This document shows, piece by piece, positions 40,161 to 50,554 of a stretch of 64,000 nt of DNA. Every line of letters begins with the position of its first letter. Position 1 is the stretch's first letter. A model generated the notes under the pieces. The model searched no databases. It saw nothing but the letters and a program-made list of their open reading frames with translations, and was not told the origin of the DNA. The position numbers and the translations under genes were made by a program. Source of the stretch: Nosema muscidifuracis (Eukaryota > Microsporidia > Nosematidae); assembly GCA_028335825.1 (NCBI GenBank), contig JAIOKI010000009.1, positions 1 to 64,000 on the forward strand. Reading direction: 5' to 3'.

Positions 40161-41704
40161 TTTAATTTAAAAAGACACTAGAAATATAAATTTAGATTAT
40201 TATAATACAAATCTTAGAATAGTTATAAAAATAAGATCTTATTTAATAATATATTTGAGTCATTTATTAATTGACTTTATTAAGAAATAAAAATATTAAA
40301 GAAACATTTTATTGATATAATAAATATTCTTCAAATACAACTCTGATATTATCATAATACTATTTAATTTCATATAATAATATTTTTTGAATATCTTTAT
40401 AATTTCTTAAATTAACTCTATTATATCATCATATATAAATAAAATCATCAATTCTAAACATTATAAATATTTTATTCTTTTCAATTTATATAAATAATTA
40501 ATTATATTAATACTATGATAATTTTATCTCATCTTTATTTACTTATAAAATCATATCTTTATTGAATAAAATAAAATATTATGTATCTCAATTTATAAAT
40601 ATTTTGTCTATCTACTAATATTATATATATAATCTCTCTCTACTTTATTGAAATTATAAATTCTACCCATATCTCAAGTCAAAAATTATGATTATCCCTA
40701 TATATTAGAGAATAATACAAGTAAGAGGATTTAATAAATTTTAAATATTTTTATTATATATGTATATAATCATAATTTTAATAAGACTGTAAATCTATAT
40801 GAAAATAATTATTATATAATCTTACATATCTTAGTATAAAATTATATAATAATTATTGGATGTGAAATTGACCAATCATATTTGATGAGACAATTTTACT
40901 TAATGAAGGGAAATACAACTATATAATATAACATTCAATAATCTAAGAAATAATATTTTATTTATTTCAATTGTTAAATCTTTATAAGATAAATATTTAA
41001 ATATACAATTACATTTAATTCTTGATTCTAGAAGAAGATATAAATAATAACATTTTTAATTATTCATATAAATGGGTCATTAAATTGAAATATTATTAAT
41101 ATATAAAAATAACCATTAATCACTAGAATAAAACATTGATTATATAACTCTATATTGAAGATTTATTCAATTATTTATAAATGATATATTTACAAAAATA
41201 TTCATATTTCAACATGTATAATAAGAAGATAATATTATAATCTGTTTTAGAATGATAGTATTGTTAAACTTTATTAATTTATAAATATCATTAATATATT
41301 AATTATCTCACACTTAACATAACAAGAATAAGGAAAGTATACTCTTACTTAATATGTAATAATATAAAGATTTAGAAAATTCTTAATATATTTTAATTAT
41401 CTTAATTTTATGTAAAAGTATTTATTTATCATATATATAATTATTATCTAGGGATTAAAATATTTAAAAATAATATTTTAAGATGACTTGTTTTCACAGT
41501 ACATTCTCTCCTTCAAAAAAATATAATCAAAGAAGAGCTTCTAAATTGTGTAATATGTATTTTTAAAGTTTTGTTTTTTACAATCACTGAATATGTCTCA
41601 TTAATTAATTTCTTCTACCTTATTAAACATATATTTTTCTTAATTTTTATTATCTTCTATTAAAAAAAAATAATTTAAATTGTTTTTTAAGGTATATTTT
41701 TATG
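40161..41704. other. AT-rich spacer, no gene seen
   Basis: Nothing supportable. Fragments of the integrase-bearing fossil's upstream part may be here but are unreadable by eye. Confidence 0.4.
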
Positions 41705-43095
41705 ATGTTCTTATCTTATTCTTCACTCACCACGTAAGTCACCCTTATATCTTCAATTGGCCTCTTTTTTTCAACTTCTAAAATACTAACTAGTGAAACT
41801 TCGTCATCGCAACTCTGCAGCGACTTTCCAATGTCATCTTGAGTATTTTCATCTGGATGTATGCCTCAATGTGACTATCTAACTCTAGCTCAGTTCTGTA
41901 TGCGAAATAAAAGTTTGTTACTATATCGTCCCAAGTCATAATGAAAGTGATTATCTTGGACTTATACTTGTATAGAGAAGTAGAGTGGTTGGCCATAAAT
42001 CATAAATATCCTTCTTCTCTGTCTCCACGTTTCGCAAATTATCAAAGTTGTTAATTTCTACTCTATTATCACGACTTCTTTCCTAACCTCATCTACTATG
42101 TATATATCAGGTTTATTGTACTTTACATTTATAGCGCTTTAGATTCGCGAATCCATTCTAATTTTAATATATTTTGATGTAATACACTCCTGTACACAGT
42201 GATTTCAGATTTTTTTATTTTTTGTAAGCCCGAAATTTCTACAAATTCGGAGATGAATACACCGTAGCACTTCATTATGTCTCCTCATGTAATCATGGGA
42301 AATTATTCTATAAAAATGTGAGCACATAACTTTCTTTTATAGGAAGATATTTCTATCCTGAAGTGCACATGGTGTCTCTTCTTCTCTAGCCGTAATATTT
42401 CCTTTAGTAAGCCAGAGAGCCGAATCTTTGATACTCACAAAGGGATATTCCCAGAATCTATATATTCTCGAGGGATTATGTTTTTTCTTATATCACTATA
42501 TAGATACGATTTCTGTGCTTCTTCTAAGTCTTCTGGTGTAAACCCTTTTTCCAGGCTGTACTTCTCTACAATGAAGGGTCTTATCCGTGTTAGATGCTTA
42601 TTGTTTTTCTTCTTAGCATAATTTCTTGGGTTAGGTATATTTTTAATAAGATTTTTTCACTCTTATGCTCAATATTAATCAGACTTCTTCTTTGGAAGAT
42701 ATAGTCTTTCTCTATTTCATGCTATTGGTGAATATAATCTTTTGTAAGAATATTTTGAACAATATAATCTAGTCTCTAAATTCATTAGGTTCGACCCTTA
42801 GAATGCCTACATTGTATTCTGTGATTTAGAATGTTCATACATTGCCTTGAACAGGTTTCTAGCGTTTAGCTTTGTTTTACACAGAGACTCACATTTTCTC
42901 TGAATTTCTTTCCATATCTTATCTTTATCTTCTCCCGTTATTTTACATATGTCATTTTTAAACAATCCTAAATACTTGTATCCATCTAACACACTCTGCA
43001 AATTTATCAATATTCATTTCTACACCTACTAATGTAATAAATCTTTTGGTTTCTTCTACCATAGTACTTATTACTTCATCAGTAGTTATTAACAA
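41705..43095 (-). mobile_element. 5'-truncated LINE (non-LTR retrotransposon), copy 1
   Basis: This is visibly the most G+C-rich part of the window outside the telomere. On the minus strand it reads, in order: the end of the RT domain (VEETKRFITLVGVEMNIDKF), the YKYLGL thumb motif with KLNARNLFKAMYE (42807-43010), TPEDLEEAQKSYLYSDIRKN, LWLTKGNITAREEETPC, a C-x-H block running into YMRRHNEVLRCIH, KPDIYIVDE followed by VIIE, and a C-terminal MTWDDIVTNF region. The CxH/RHN block and the PD...E segment fit elements with a C-terminal restriction-like endonuclease (R2-like type). The RT catalytic DD block is missing, as expected of 5' truncation during target-primed integration. Stops and frame changes are few compared with copy 2. 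Its 5' end abuts the ASNSD1-like pseudogene. Confidence 0.8.
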
Positions 43096-43106
43096 GCTTA
43101 TAATTA

Positions 43107-43770
43107 TTATTTAAATATAAATCTACAAGAGAAATATGAAAGATATTTCAATTTCGCATTCGATTTATAAAATATATAAGTTTTCTTATTAATGACATCA
43201 CATGAGTACAAGTATGAATTATTAAGTTCATTTTCATATCTAACAGAAGATAATCTAAAAGGCTTCTCTGATAACCCCATGCTCTTTTTACCAAAGTCAT
43301 CTTTAAAAAAAGAATATGAATCTTTATAAAATATTACCAATGCGTATTCGTTTTGATACTCATTAATCTCATCATAAACTTTATTTAGAAAATTCTTAAC
43401 ATATTTTTTTATAAGCAAAGTCTTTCTCTTCTCTATATTGACTTATATTCTCTGTAAAAGCCTTAATATCAATCTCCATTAATTTATTTAAATCATCATC
43501 AAATACTTCTTTTATATTTCTGTCTAGAACATCTTTAATAAATAGTGTGTCACTCTGTTCGTTATTATAAATCTCTCCGTTGTAAAGAAATATATAATTA
43601 TCTGTTACAAAAGTTTGACTAACAAATCCTCTTATAGATAGAAGAGATTGACATAGATACATATTATTAATCTGTATAATATTACAAAAATCAAGTTCTC
43701 TTCTTTTAATTAGATTAATTATTTCTTCATCGTATTCTTCAGAAATATATATTCCAGAAACAAGGGATAA
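43107..43770 (-). pseudogene. ASNSD1-like glutamine-amidotransferase-domain gene, broken
   Basis: The minus-strand frames match the N-terminal class-II glutamine amidotransferase domain of the ASNSD1/YML096W group (asparagine-synthetase-like). Recognisable are SGIYISEEYDEEIINLIKRR, the NGEIYN motif, and, in the second frame, ALVIFYKDSYSFFKDDFGKKS followed by LSSV, the counterpart of FFGRRS...LSSVG. Three breaks are visible. The initiator and nucleophile MCG are replaced by LSL (TTA TCC CTT before GTTTCTGGA). A one-base shift occurs in an A7 run near 43412. The synthetase-like C-terminal domain is absent because LINE sequence starts within about 15 bp of the last codons. The gene cannot make an active enzyme. 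LINE insertion may be the original lesion; that order of events is inference. Confidence 0.65.
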
Positions 43771-43775
43771 TTATT

Positions 43776-45930
43776 TTATGCAAAAAAAATATTTTTATAT
43801 TTTATTTATGCATAAATTAATAATAATTTAATGTTATTAGATAATGATAATTTTTTTGCATGAAATAAAAAGTTTTATTAAATTTAAATATGTATAAAAT
43901 TTATCAATAATAACGATTTAATAATTCTAATTATAAAAATTAATAGCTAATCTAATTAATACAATATAAAACATGTTTTCAAATTTATAACTAATTAATA
44001 CAATTTAAATGTGATATTTTTGATATCACAACTTCTTAATATATGATAAATTTTGAATATTAGAATACCATTAACGAAATGTTGTAAGTTATTAAATTTA
44101 AAAAATTATTATATTAATTTAAGTAAAATTCATACATCTCTTTTATTATGATAATATCTGAATAAAAATGATAGCTGAGTTATAAATAATTCAAAAGCAA
44201 AGAATAATTTAATTTAGGCAAAATTAAAATGGTTTGTTTGTATTTACTAATAAACAAATTAGATTTATCTTGTCTATCTCATAGTTATCTTCAATAACTA
44301 TTCTCATGTATAAGAGTTTCCATGAGAATTTTTTTTATTAAGCCTCAAAGTCATCTTAAACATTTTAAATTGAATATATGCCTGTACTTTGATATCCAAA
44401 AATAATTTCTTGTAGTGTTTGTAAAATTTTGTTAGAAAATAATTCAAGTTTTGTACTTGTGCAGTAAATCACGGTGGTAGATATTAGATCTTATTTTGTT
44501 TCTTTTTCATTTCCATTGTCATCAAGTTATCAAATATAATAAAATATTATTTTGTATCAATAAAAAAAGGGATGTTAAAGTTTTTAATTAAATATTTAAC
44601 CTTTTTGTTTATTATTAGAATCAAAATAAAGTCTGAATAAAATTTATACCCCATTCAGTCGAATTATTTAATCTTACTTTTTTAAGCTAGTCGATTTAGA
44701 TTTCACAATTCAAAGAATATATCGTTGTAAAAAATCTGTATAATTAACGAATAACATATTTACGTTATCAAAATATCATCCTTTGTTAAAAAGTCTGCAA
44801 AACTTTTTTATTTGGAAAATAAATAAAAAAGCGATCATAACTCTAACAGTTTTCTTTATTAAATTATTTTTTAATACAGATCTAAACATTTAATAAACTA
44901 GCAGAATTTACTAAAAGATATTATTATTTCTTAATTTAATTGTGAATACTATATTTACTGAATAATTTCTCTGTTATCTTTTATAAAAGTAATCAACAAT
45001 ACTATTCCACATACAAATATGTATTTATGAGGTTTCTTTAATTTGTCAATTTAGAATATTGTTTATATTCTATGCGTCACAAGATTAATTAAATATTTTA
45101 TTATAATAATAGTATTCTAACCTACCTAAGCCATACTAAATTTTATTACAGATTCTATAACCACCTATAATTATTGTTACTATATAACACATTTTATGTT
45201 ATCTATTCTGTAATATTAAACTATAACAAAGATTTCATTTATAAATAAATTATTTAATGTTTTTTTAATCCTCCACTTACTCGTTTCCTATAATATTATT
45301 ATAATAACTATGTTATTTAATTAAAACTTAAACATTTAATAGTATATTTTAACCTAACACTATACATTTATCTTCAGTGGTACTACTAAATGGTTTATTT
45401 AATGGAAATTACAAACAAAATATGAAACTATGAAATTACTAATATTTTAACCATATCTCATTTTAAAGTAACAAGAAAGAAATAAATAAATTTACATTTA
45501 ATAAAATTAACTTTATCTCTCAGAAAGTGCAATATGAGAATTATTGTAAAAGTTCCTTAGAACTAGAAGCATTCCTGAGCTACACTTCATCTCTCATAAA
45601 GCATCTTAAGGGTTTAAATTTTGATGAGAGAAATAAAACCTTATGATTTTGAATTCTAAACGAATATTATAAATTAAATAAATTTTAATTAATTACTGTA
45701 TTTAGTGTATTAATATCAAATCATAATAAATCAAAGAATCTCTTATATCAGCATTACATCATTTAGATATCAACACGTAATATAAACAAAAGTTTAGTAG
45801 CACTAAAATTAAATAGTATATCTGCATTTTAATATAAAATTAATTAATCAGATATCATTTGATTTTTAATTTGTTTACTTTTTATTTATCATGTTTTGGA
45901 TTTAAATATAAATTCAGAAATATATAAATA
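43776..45930. other. 2.2-kb AT-rich spacer, no gene seen
   Basis: No coding frame is supportable. A short telomere-like string CTAACCTACCTAA occurs near 45118 but is too short to call an interstitial telomere. The slightly GC-richer patch near 45540-45620 gives no tRNA or other fold that I can support. Confidence 0.5.
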
Positions 45931-46461
45931 ATGAACATGGCTAAGAATAAAAGTAAGAGTGGTAACAGGGCAACTAAAATGAAAACAGACAATAAAAAAA
46001 AGAAAAAAGAAATGAAGAAGGTTAGAAAAAATAAAGAAAGTCCAGTATTTGTCCCAACTGGGGATTTTCAAAAGAAGGATATTTTATCTAACTTTAATAT
46101 CATAAAAGTAAGAAATGATAAAAATATCCTATCTGAAAAATTAGAAGATGATATTAAGTTAATTAATACCGTAATTGATAAATATGCAGTTAAAGACTGC
46201 AATGATCAAAAAGTTAATTTTAAAGTAGATGAAAAAGTAGATATAAAAAGGCTGATTAATTTTTATGAATCTTTATATTTAAAGATTGTATCTAAGGATA
46301 TCAAATTAGGAAATTTCGACCAGAAAGATGATCCTAAATCTATCATTAAACATAATATAATGGTTCAAAAAATCTATGACAGAAAAAATTTATTAGAATT
46401 AGCTGAAAGTAAGAAGAAATTCGAGGAATTATTAATCTTTTGGTCAAGGAAGTATAATTAA
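45931..46461 (+). CDS. Lysine-rich basic protein of unknown function (176 aa)
   Basis: The first 40 residues are a dense Lys/Asn/Arg tail (MNMAKNKSKSGNRATKMKTD, then a poly-Lys run), resembling a nuclear or nucleolar localisation and RNA-binding extension. From about residue 45 (FVPTGDFQKKDILSNFNIIK) the protein becomes a charged, probably all-helical domain that ends in KKFEELLIFWSRKYN. There is no signal peptide or membrane segment. A second ATG two codons in (MAKNK) could be the real start; no CCC motif is present, but ATATATAAATA just upstream may act as a TATA-like element. Composition suggests a ribosome-biogenesis, chromatin or splicing factor; this is inference and no family motif was found. 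Confidence 0.7.
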   Translation: MNMAKNKSKSGNRATKMKTDNKKKKKEMKKVRKNKESPVFVPTGDFQKKDILSNFNIIKVRNDKNILSEKLEDDIKLINTVIDKYAVKDCNDQKVNFKVDEKVDIKRLINFYESLYLKIVSKDIKLGNFDQKDDPKSIIKHNIMVQKIYDRKNLLELAESKKKFEELLIFWSRKYN

Positions 46462-46663
46462 AACATTTCAAATATTTATTTTTTGAAAAAATCATAAACC
46501 TTTATTATTTTATTTTATGTTTTCTCTTATCATTAAGTATAAAAAGATAAATACAAATATTATAATTTATCATCTTAAAAAGTGATAATATTTCTAATTA
46601 TTAGAATAAAACATAACTATCAGGTTTTTATCAAAAAGCCAAAATTTAAATATAACGGAATAA

Positions 46664-46882
46664 ATGAAAAAAAATCAAAATATTTCTTTCTTAGAATACT
46701 TACGAAATAAACATAGACCAAAACATCTAATTTGTTATAAAATATCATTATTAGGATTCATCTTCTCTTTACAAGTTTCCATAATTTTTTCTTACATCCT
46801 TTTCTACAGACTGATTTTCTATACTTTAAAAATAAATGAGATAGGTAAGAACTTTATTTTTTTTAGATTATTTCTGGGTTAG
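46664..46882 (+). CDS. Small membrane protein, possibly with a tiny intron
   Basis: A 72-codon frame starts at ATG 46664 with a basic N-terminus (MKKNQNISFLEYLRNKHRPK) and then a long hydrophobic region (about residues 27-53) consistent with one or two membrane helices. Near the 3' end the sequence GATAGGTAAGAAC followed by TTTATTTTTTTTAG has the GTAAG start and AG end of a microsporidian-size intron, about 22 nt. Splicing there would replace the last residues with a different tail ending VRKIYFYVVL. Neither version is recognisable. No CCC motif is seen at the start. It could be a real small gene between two others on the same strand, or a chance frame. Confidence 0.4.
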   Translation: MKKNQNISFLEYLRNKHRPKHLICYKISLLGFIFSLQVSIIFSYILFYRLIFYTLKINEIGKNFIFFRLFLG

Positions 46883-47897
46883 AAAGATTTATTTTTACGT
46901 CGTTTTATAAATATTTGATCATAGTGTAAATCTAAACAAATATTTTAATATGAGATATCTCATAAAGAAGATCTGAAGTAATTTATTATTTAAGATATTT
47001 GATAGTGATATATAAACATCAATTTTTTAGTATTAAAACTCACTGAATAAATTTAGTAGATTAATTAAATTTCATTTCTAAAAGTTAATTAATAAAAATA
47101 TGCTAGAAAGATTTATTACTAAATTGATATTTTCAGAATAAGTCTAAATATATATTTAGAATAGATCAGTGAAAAATATAAGTACATCTTCAATTATTAG
47201 AAAATACTATTATTGATAAAGTCAATGATTTTAGAATGAGTAATTAGTTTAAGTTAATTTATTTTATTAGACCTTATAGATTGTTCCATGGTAGGATGAT
47301 CTGGCAAAAATGAAAAAGTTTGATAAATTTATTTTTGTTTATGAGTGCTCAATTAAACAACTATATTATATTATAAATAATATTTATCTTATGAAAGATA
47401 TAAATAGGTCTTTTAATAATATGATAGGTCTTAGTATCAACTACATGTACAAAAAATTATTTCTTAAACTGTTTGCTTTTTCTTGGAAATAACCAATTAT
47501 ATTTTTATAAAATTGTTAATAAGTTTATTATTGTTTTCTTATAAATCCTTCTTTCTTGTATTTACCAGTGAGTTACTACGATGTGAGCTGGTTGTATGAC
47601 AAATTATCAGTAAGTATCATATACATGCTTAAGAAAGTGATATTTAGACCTATCATAAAAAATAAAAGAATATATTTTTAATCAAAAAAATAAAATTGAC
47701 TTATTAAACAAAAACTTCTCTTATACAAGATTTATGTGTATATTAATTTGTTATAAAAAAATTATTTAATTTATCAATAGTAGATCAGTATATCCAATAG
47801 AATATTTTTAGACTAATTTAAGTCTAATTATGTATGAACTGATCCAATGATAATTCTTAAAATATTCCCTTAAAAAGAATTCTACTTTAAGACTATA
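46883..47897. other. AT-rich interval with one short doubtful frame
   Basis: A 60-codon frame from ATG 47310 to 47492 begins MKKFDKFIFVYECSIKQLYY and contains two Lys-flanked hydrophobic patches. It has no CCC motif and no recognisable family, so I do not call it as a gene. The preceding 60 bp (near 47270-47310) is slightly GC-richer. The rest is featureless. Confidence 0.3.
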
Positions 47898-47919
47898 ATT
47901 ATGCATTTCATTGCATAAT
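47898..47919. promoter_or_regulatory. Perfect 8-bp inverted repeat upstream of the homeobox gene
   Basis: ATTATGCA and TGCATAAT flank a 6-nt spacer (TTTCAT), about 45 bp before the homeobox ATG. Each arm carries the ATTA/TAAT core typical of homeodomain binding sites. A dimeric homeodomain site, possibly for autoregulation, is an attractive inference. In such AT-rich DNA an 8-bp palindrome could also be chance. Confidence 0.4.
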
Positions 47920-47962
47920 CATCTCCTTTCTAAGTATAAAAAGAAAAACTTTCTTTATTTCT

Positions 47963-48238
47963 ATGAGCAAGAAAACTCTAAATTTCATTGACCAAGAAAA
48001 TGAAATTTTAGAGTCATATTCCTCCTCTAATAGAAATCCCAGATTTAGATATAAATATACTAAAATGGAGGAGGAATATTTGGAAGAATTTTTTCGAAAT
48101 AATCCCTATCCTAATAAAATGGATAAGATAGGGATCAACATACGAACAAGGATACCTATTAGTAACTTAAAAATATGGTTTCAAAATAGGAGATCCAAAG
48201 AAAAACATAAAAAGAAAAAATATTTCTTAAATCCATAA
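47963..48238 (+). CDS. Homeodomain transcription factor (91 aa)
   Basis: Residues about 26-84 form a compact homeodomain. Canonical positions align: Leu40 (L16), Phe44 (F20), Trp72 (W48), Phe73 (F49), Asn75 (N51) and Arg77 (R53), within the recognition helix KIWFQNRRSKEK. Gln74 occupies position 50, which in other homeodomains favours TAATTG/A-type sites. A poly-Lys tail after the domain probably serves as nuclear localisation. The N-terminus (25 residues) is short, so the protein is little more than its DNA-binding domain, as with other microsporidian homeobox proteins. A TATA-like AAGTATAAAAAG lies about 30 bp upstream of the ATG, and an ATTATGCA palindrome further up. Target genes are unknown. 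Confidence 0.92.
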   Translation: MSKKTLNFIDQENEILESYSSSNRNPRFRYKYTKMEEEYLEEFFRNNPYPNKMDKIGINIRTRIPISNLKIWFQNRRSKEKHKKKKYFLNP

Positions 48239-48719
48239 TCTTAAAATAAATAAATATTCATGTAAATATTTTTAGGTTTTTTCAATATTAAAATTAAATT
48301 TATCATAAATATTATTTTGAATATTAGTTCAATTACAAAATGTTGTAATTTAAGATACTAGATTCTTGTAAATAATGAATATCTAAACTTAGTAATTAAG
48401 TGTTAGTTTTTATATCTTTAGGAAAGCAATTCTTTTGAGTTTTTAGTTGTATAAAAATGACACCATATTTCTAATACAATCTTAAATAATTTAAGTTTGA
48501 AATTATCTTTTTATTGTAATACAATAAAATCTTTTGTATTTTACATAGATTTTATAAATTCAGTAATATTTCTAGGTTCTTTAATTATACCAAAATATTT
48601 ACAATCCTCAAATTTTCTTTACTATATTTATAATAATCAAAATTTAATAATTATAACTTTTTTCTCTTTAATATCCTTTTTTATTACTTGCATATATATT
48701 TCCCTACTTTGTTAATTAT

Positions 48720-49382
48720 TGTTCCATATTATATAGCTTTCTTTGGAAATGATCATAGATTCATTAAATTGTATTTCTCAAAAAATTATATTCTTATCAT
48801 CATTTACTAAAAGATCTTTACTCAAATAAAATGAGTAATTTCCTAAATCTGTATCTAATAAAGGAATCTTTGCTTCAAAAATTATTATTAGATATAACTG
48901 TTTAATATAATTGGGGTTTAATGATATAAAATTCTCTCCAGATGAATAATCTCAATCAACAAATAAATTTTCTACATTCATTCTTTTTTAATCACAATTT
49001 CTGTTTTTTAAAAGTCTTCATTATTAAGTCTAACAATATATGAGTCACAAGGTCATATTTCAATTATTTTACCCAAATCCAATAATCTACCCTTAGAGTA
49101 TTTATTACATCCAGTAAGATTCTTCTTCTTAGTTAGCTCTCTAAACTCTTTTTCCTAATTTCGTCTATTTCCTCCTCCTTACACGTATTTTTGATAATAA
49201 AAATTTTCAAATTCCTAGAAGCTCTTTCAAAAATCTCTCTTCTCAAGCTTTCCTTTTCAACTCCATATAACTCTAACGTATACATAATAATCTCTAGTTC
49301 TATAAAAGTATCCTAACCTCTTAGCCATAGTCATCACTTGACAATTTGGTTTTAGTATCGCCCCTATATAAGTACTTAACAT
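48720..49382 (-). pseudogene. Broken gene of unknown family
   Basis: From the minus-strand ATG at 49382 a protein-like reading begins MLSTYIGAILKPNCQVMTMA and continues KRLGYFYRT. It shifts frame into YGVEKESLRREIFERASRNL (about 49160-49280), then again into LTKKKNLTGCNKYSKGRLLD, and further protein-like patches such as PLLDTDLGNYSFYLSKDLL run down to about 48720. Amino-acid use is that of a soluble cytoplasmic protein, with several frame changes and stops. I cannot name the family. The GRLLDLGKIIEI...SYIVRL patch superficially resembles the C-terminal domain of some retroelement integrases, but the first block does not fit one. Confidence 0.5.
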
Positions 49383-50554
49383 AATTGTGGTTTTATAATA
49401 TAATAGAATATAACAAATAATATTTTTATAATACTCTGACTGAAATTATATTTGAACAAAAAGTAAAAAGCAGAGGTTTAGTTTAATTCATGGTGTTTAA
49501 GATGACTCTGAAAGCCTAACTATGAAAAATAGTATATGAAGTTGTGATCACGCTATGATCGTCAAAGAAGAATTAGAACAGAAGATTAAGTTACTCGATT
49601 CCAAATAAAATTATATTTATGAGTAAATGAAAAAATAACATCATTTTAACATAACTAAATTATCCTTTATATTGTTAAACAGTATATTTCTACTGAAAAA
49701 TTGTAAAGAAATTTGTACAAGTTTAATGAGTTAAAAAATAATGAATTTTGAATCTTAACTTTTAAAAATATGAACATACTGTGATATAATTTAATCACAT
49801 CAGAATGATTAACTATCAAAATAAATATCTAGAAATAATAAATAATTTATCCCCAGAAAAAAAAGAACTAAATATTGATGATAATTATTGGGATCTCTAA
49901 GATTCTCAAATATCTACTCAATGGCCAAATACCTAAGAGAAATGCCTCACAAACTTTTTATAAATATGTTAGCTAGAGATTTTCGTTCTCAAAACAGTAA
50001 TATACTACTAAAGGTGTAAAAATATAATAATTAGCCACTTAAAAATAATTTATCCTTAAACTAGAGTAAAATTTTAATTAAATCTCTAATTTATTTTTTT
50101 AACATACTCTTGATATTTTTATCTTTCAGTATGACAATATTGATATTCTATACTTATATAAAATTTTAATATCTAAATTTAATCTTTAGTATCATTGTTT
50201 ATATTAATTTATAATGCAATATCAATAATAACCCTAAAAATACTGTTTATATAAAATTGAAAGAATTGTACTTTATTAATATAATCACTCAAAGGAAAAA
50301 ATAAGAAAAAGAATATATTTGTATTCTATTTTCTACAAGATATAAATATTTTCTGTAATAACTCAATTAACTACCTTTAATACTTTTAATTATATATGAA
50401 AAAATGTTAGATTTAATCTAATAATTCATATTGCTCACTATTTAATTTTTGGTTGTAGAGCATAAAAAATAAATACAAAATATTAGTATATGTCAACTTA
50501 CTAAATAATGTATTTTTATTTAATAAATAGTTAAAATTAAAATAAATTGTTTAA
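49383..50554. other. AT-rich spacer with a weak dispersed-repeat candidate
   Basis: No gene is supportable. The segment 49490-49585 (ACTCTGAAAGCCTAACTATG and onward) resembles 57915-57990 (ACTTTAGAAAGCTAAACTAT and onward), hinting at a short dispersed repeat or transposon end. Confidence 0.35.

Noticed and set aside
45118-45131. Interstitial telomere-like string CTAACCTACCTAA
   Set aside because: Only about three units long and isolated. Too short to infer a chromosome-end fusion.
45540-45630. Possible tRNA suggested by TAGCTCAGGAATGC on the minus strand
   Set aside because: No matching acceptor stem, anticodon arm or GGTTCRA T-loop could be found around the D-arm-like string.
45931-46461. 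Prp18-like splicing factor assignment for the Lys-rich protein
   Set aside because: General helical, basic character fits, but the family's conserved central motif is not present.
48497-48715. 72-codon hydrophobic plus-strand frame
   Set aside because: It starts at TTG, has no ATG anywhere, no start motif, and the hydrophobicity is what T-rich DNA gives by chance.
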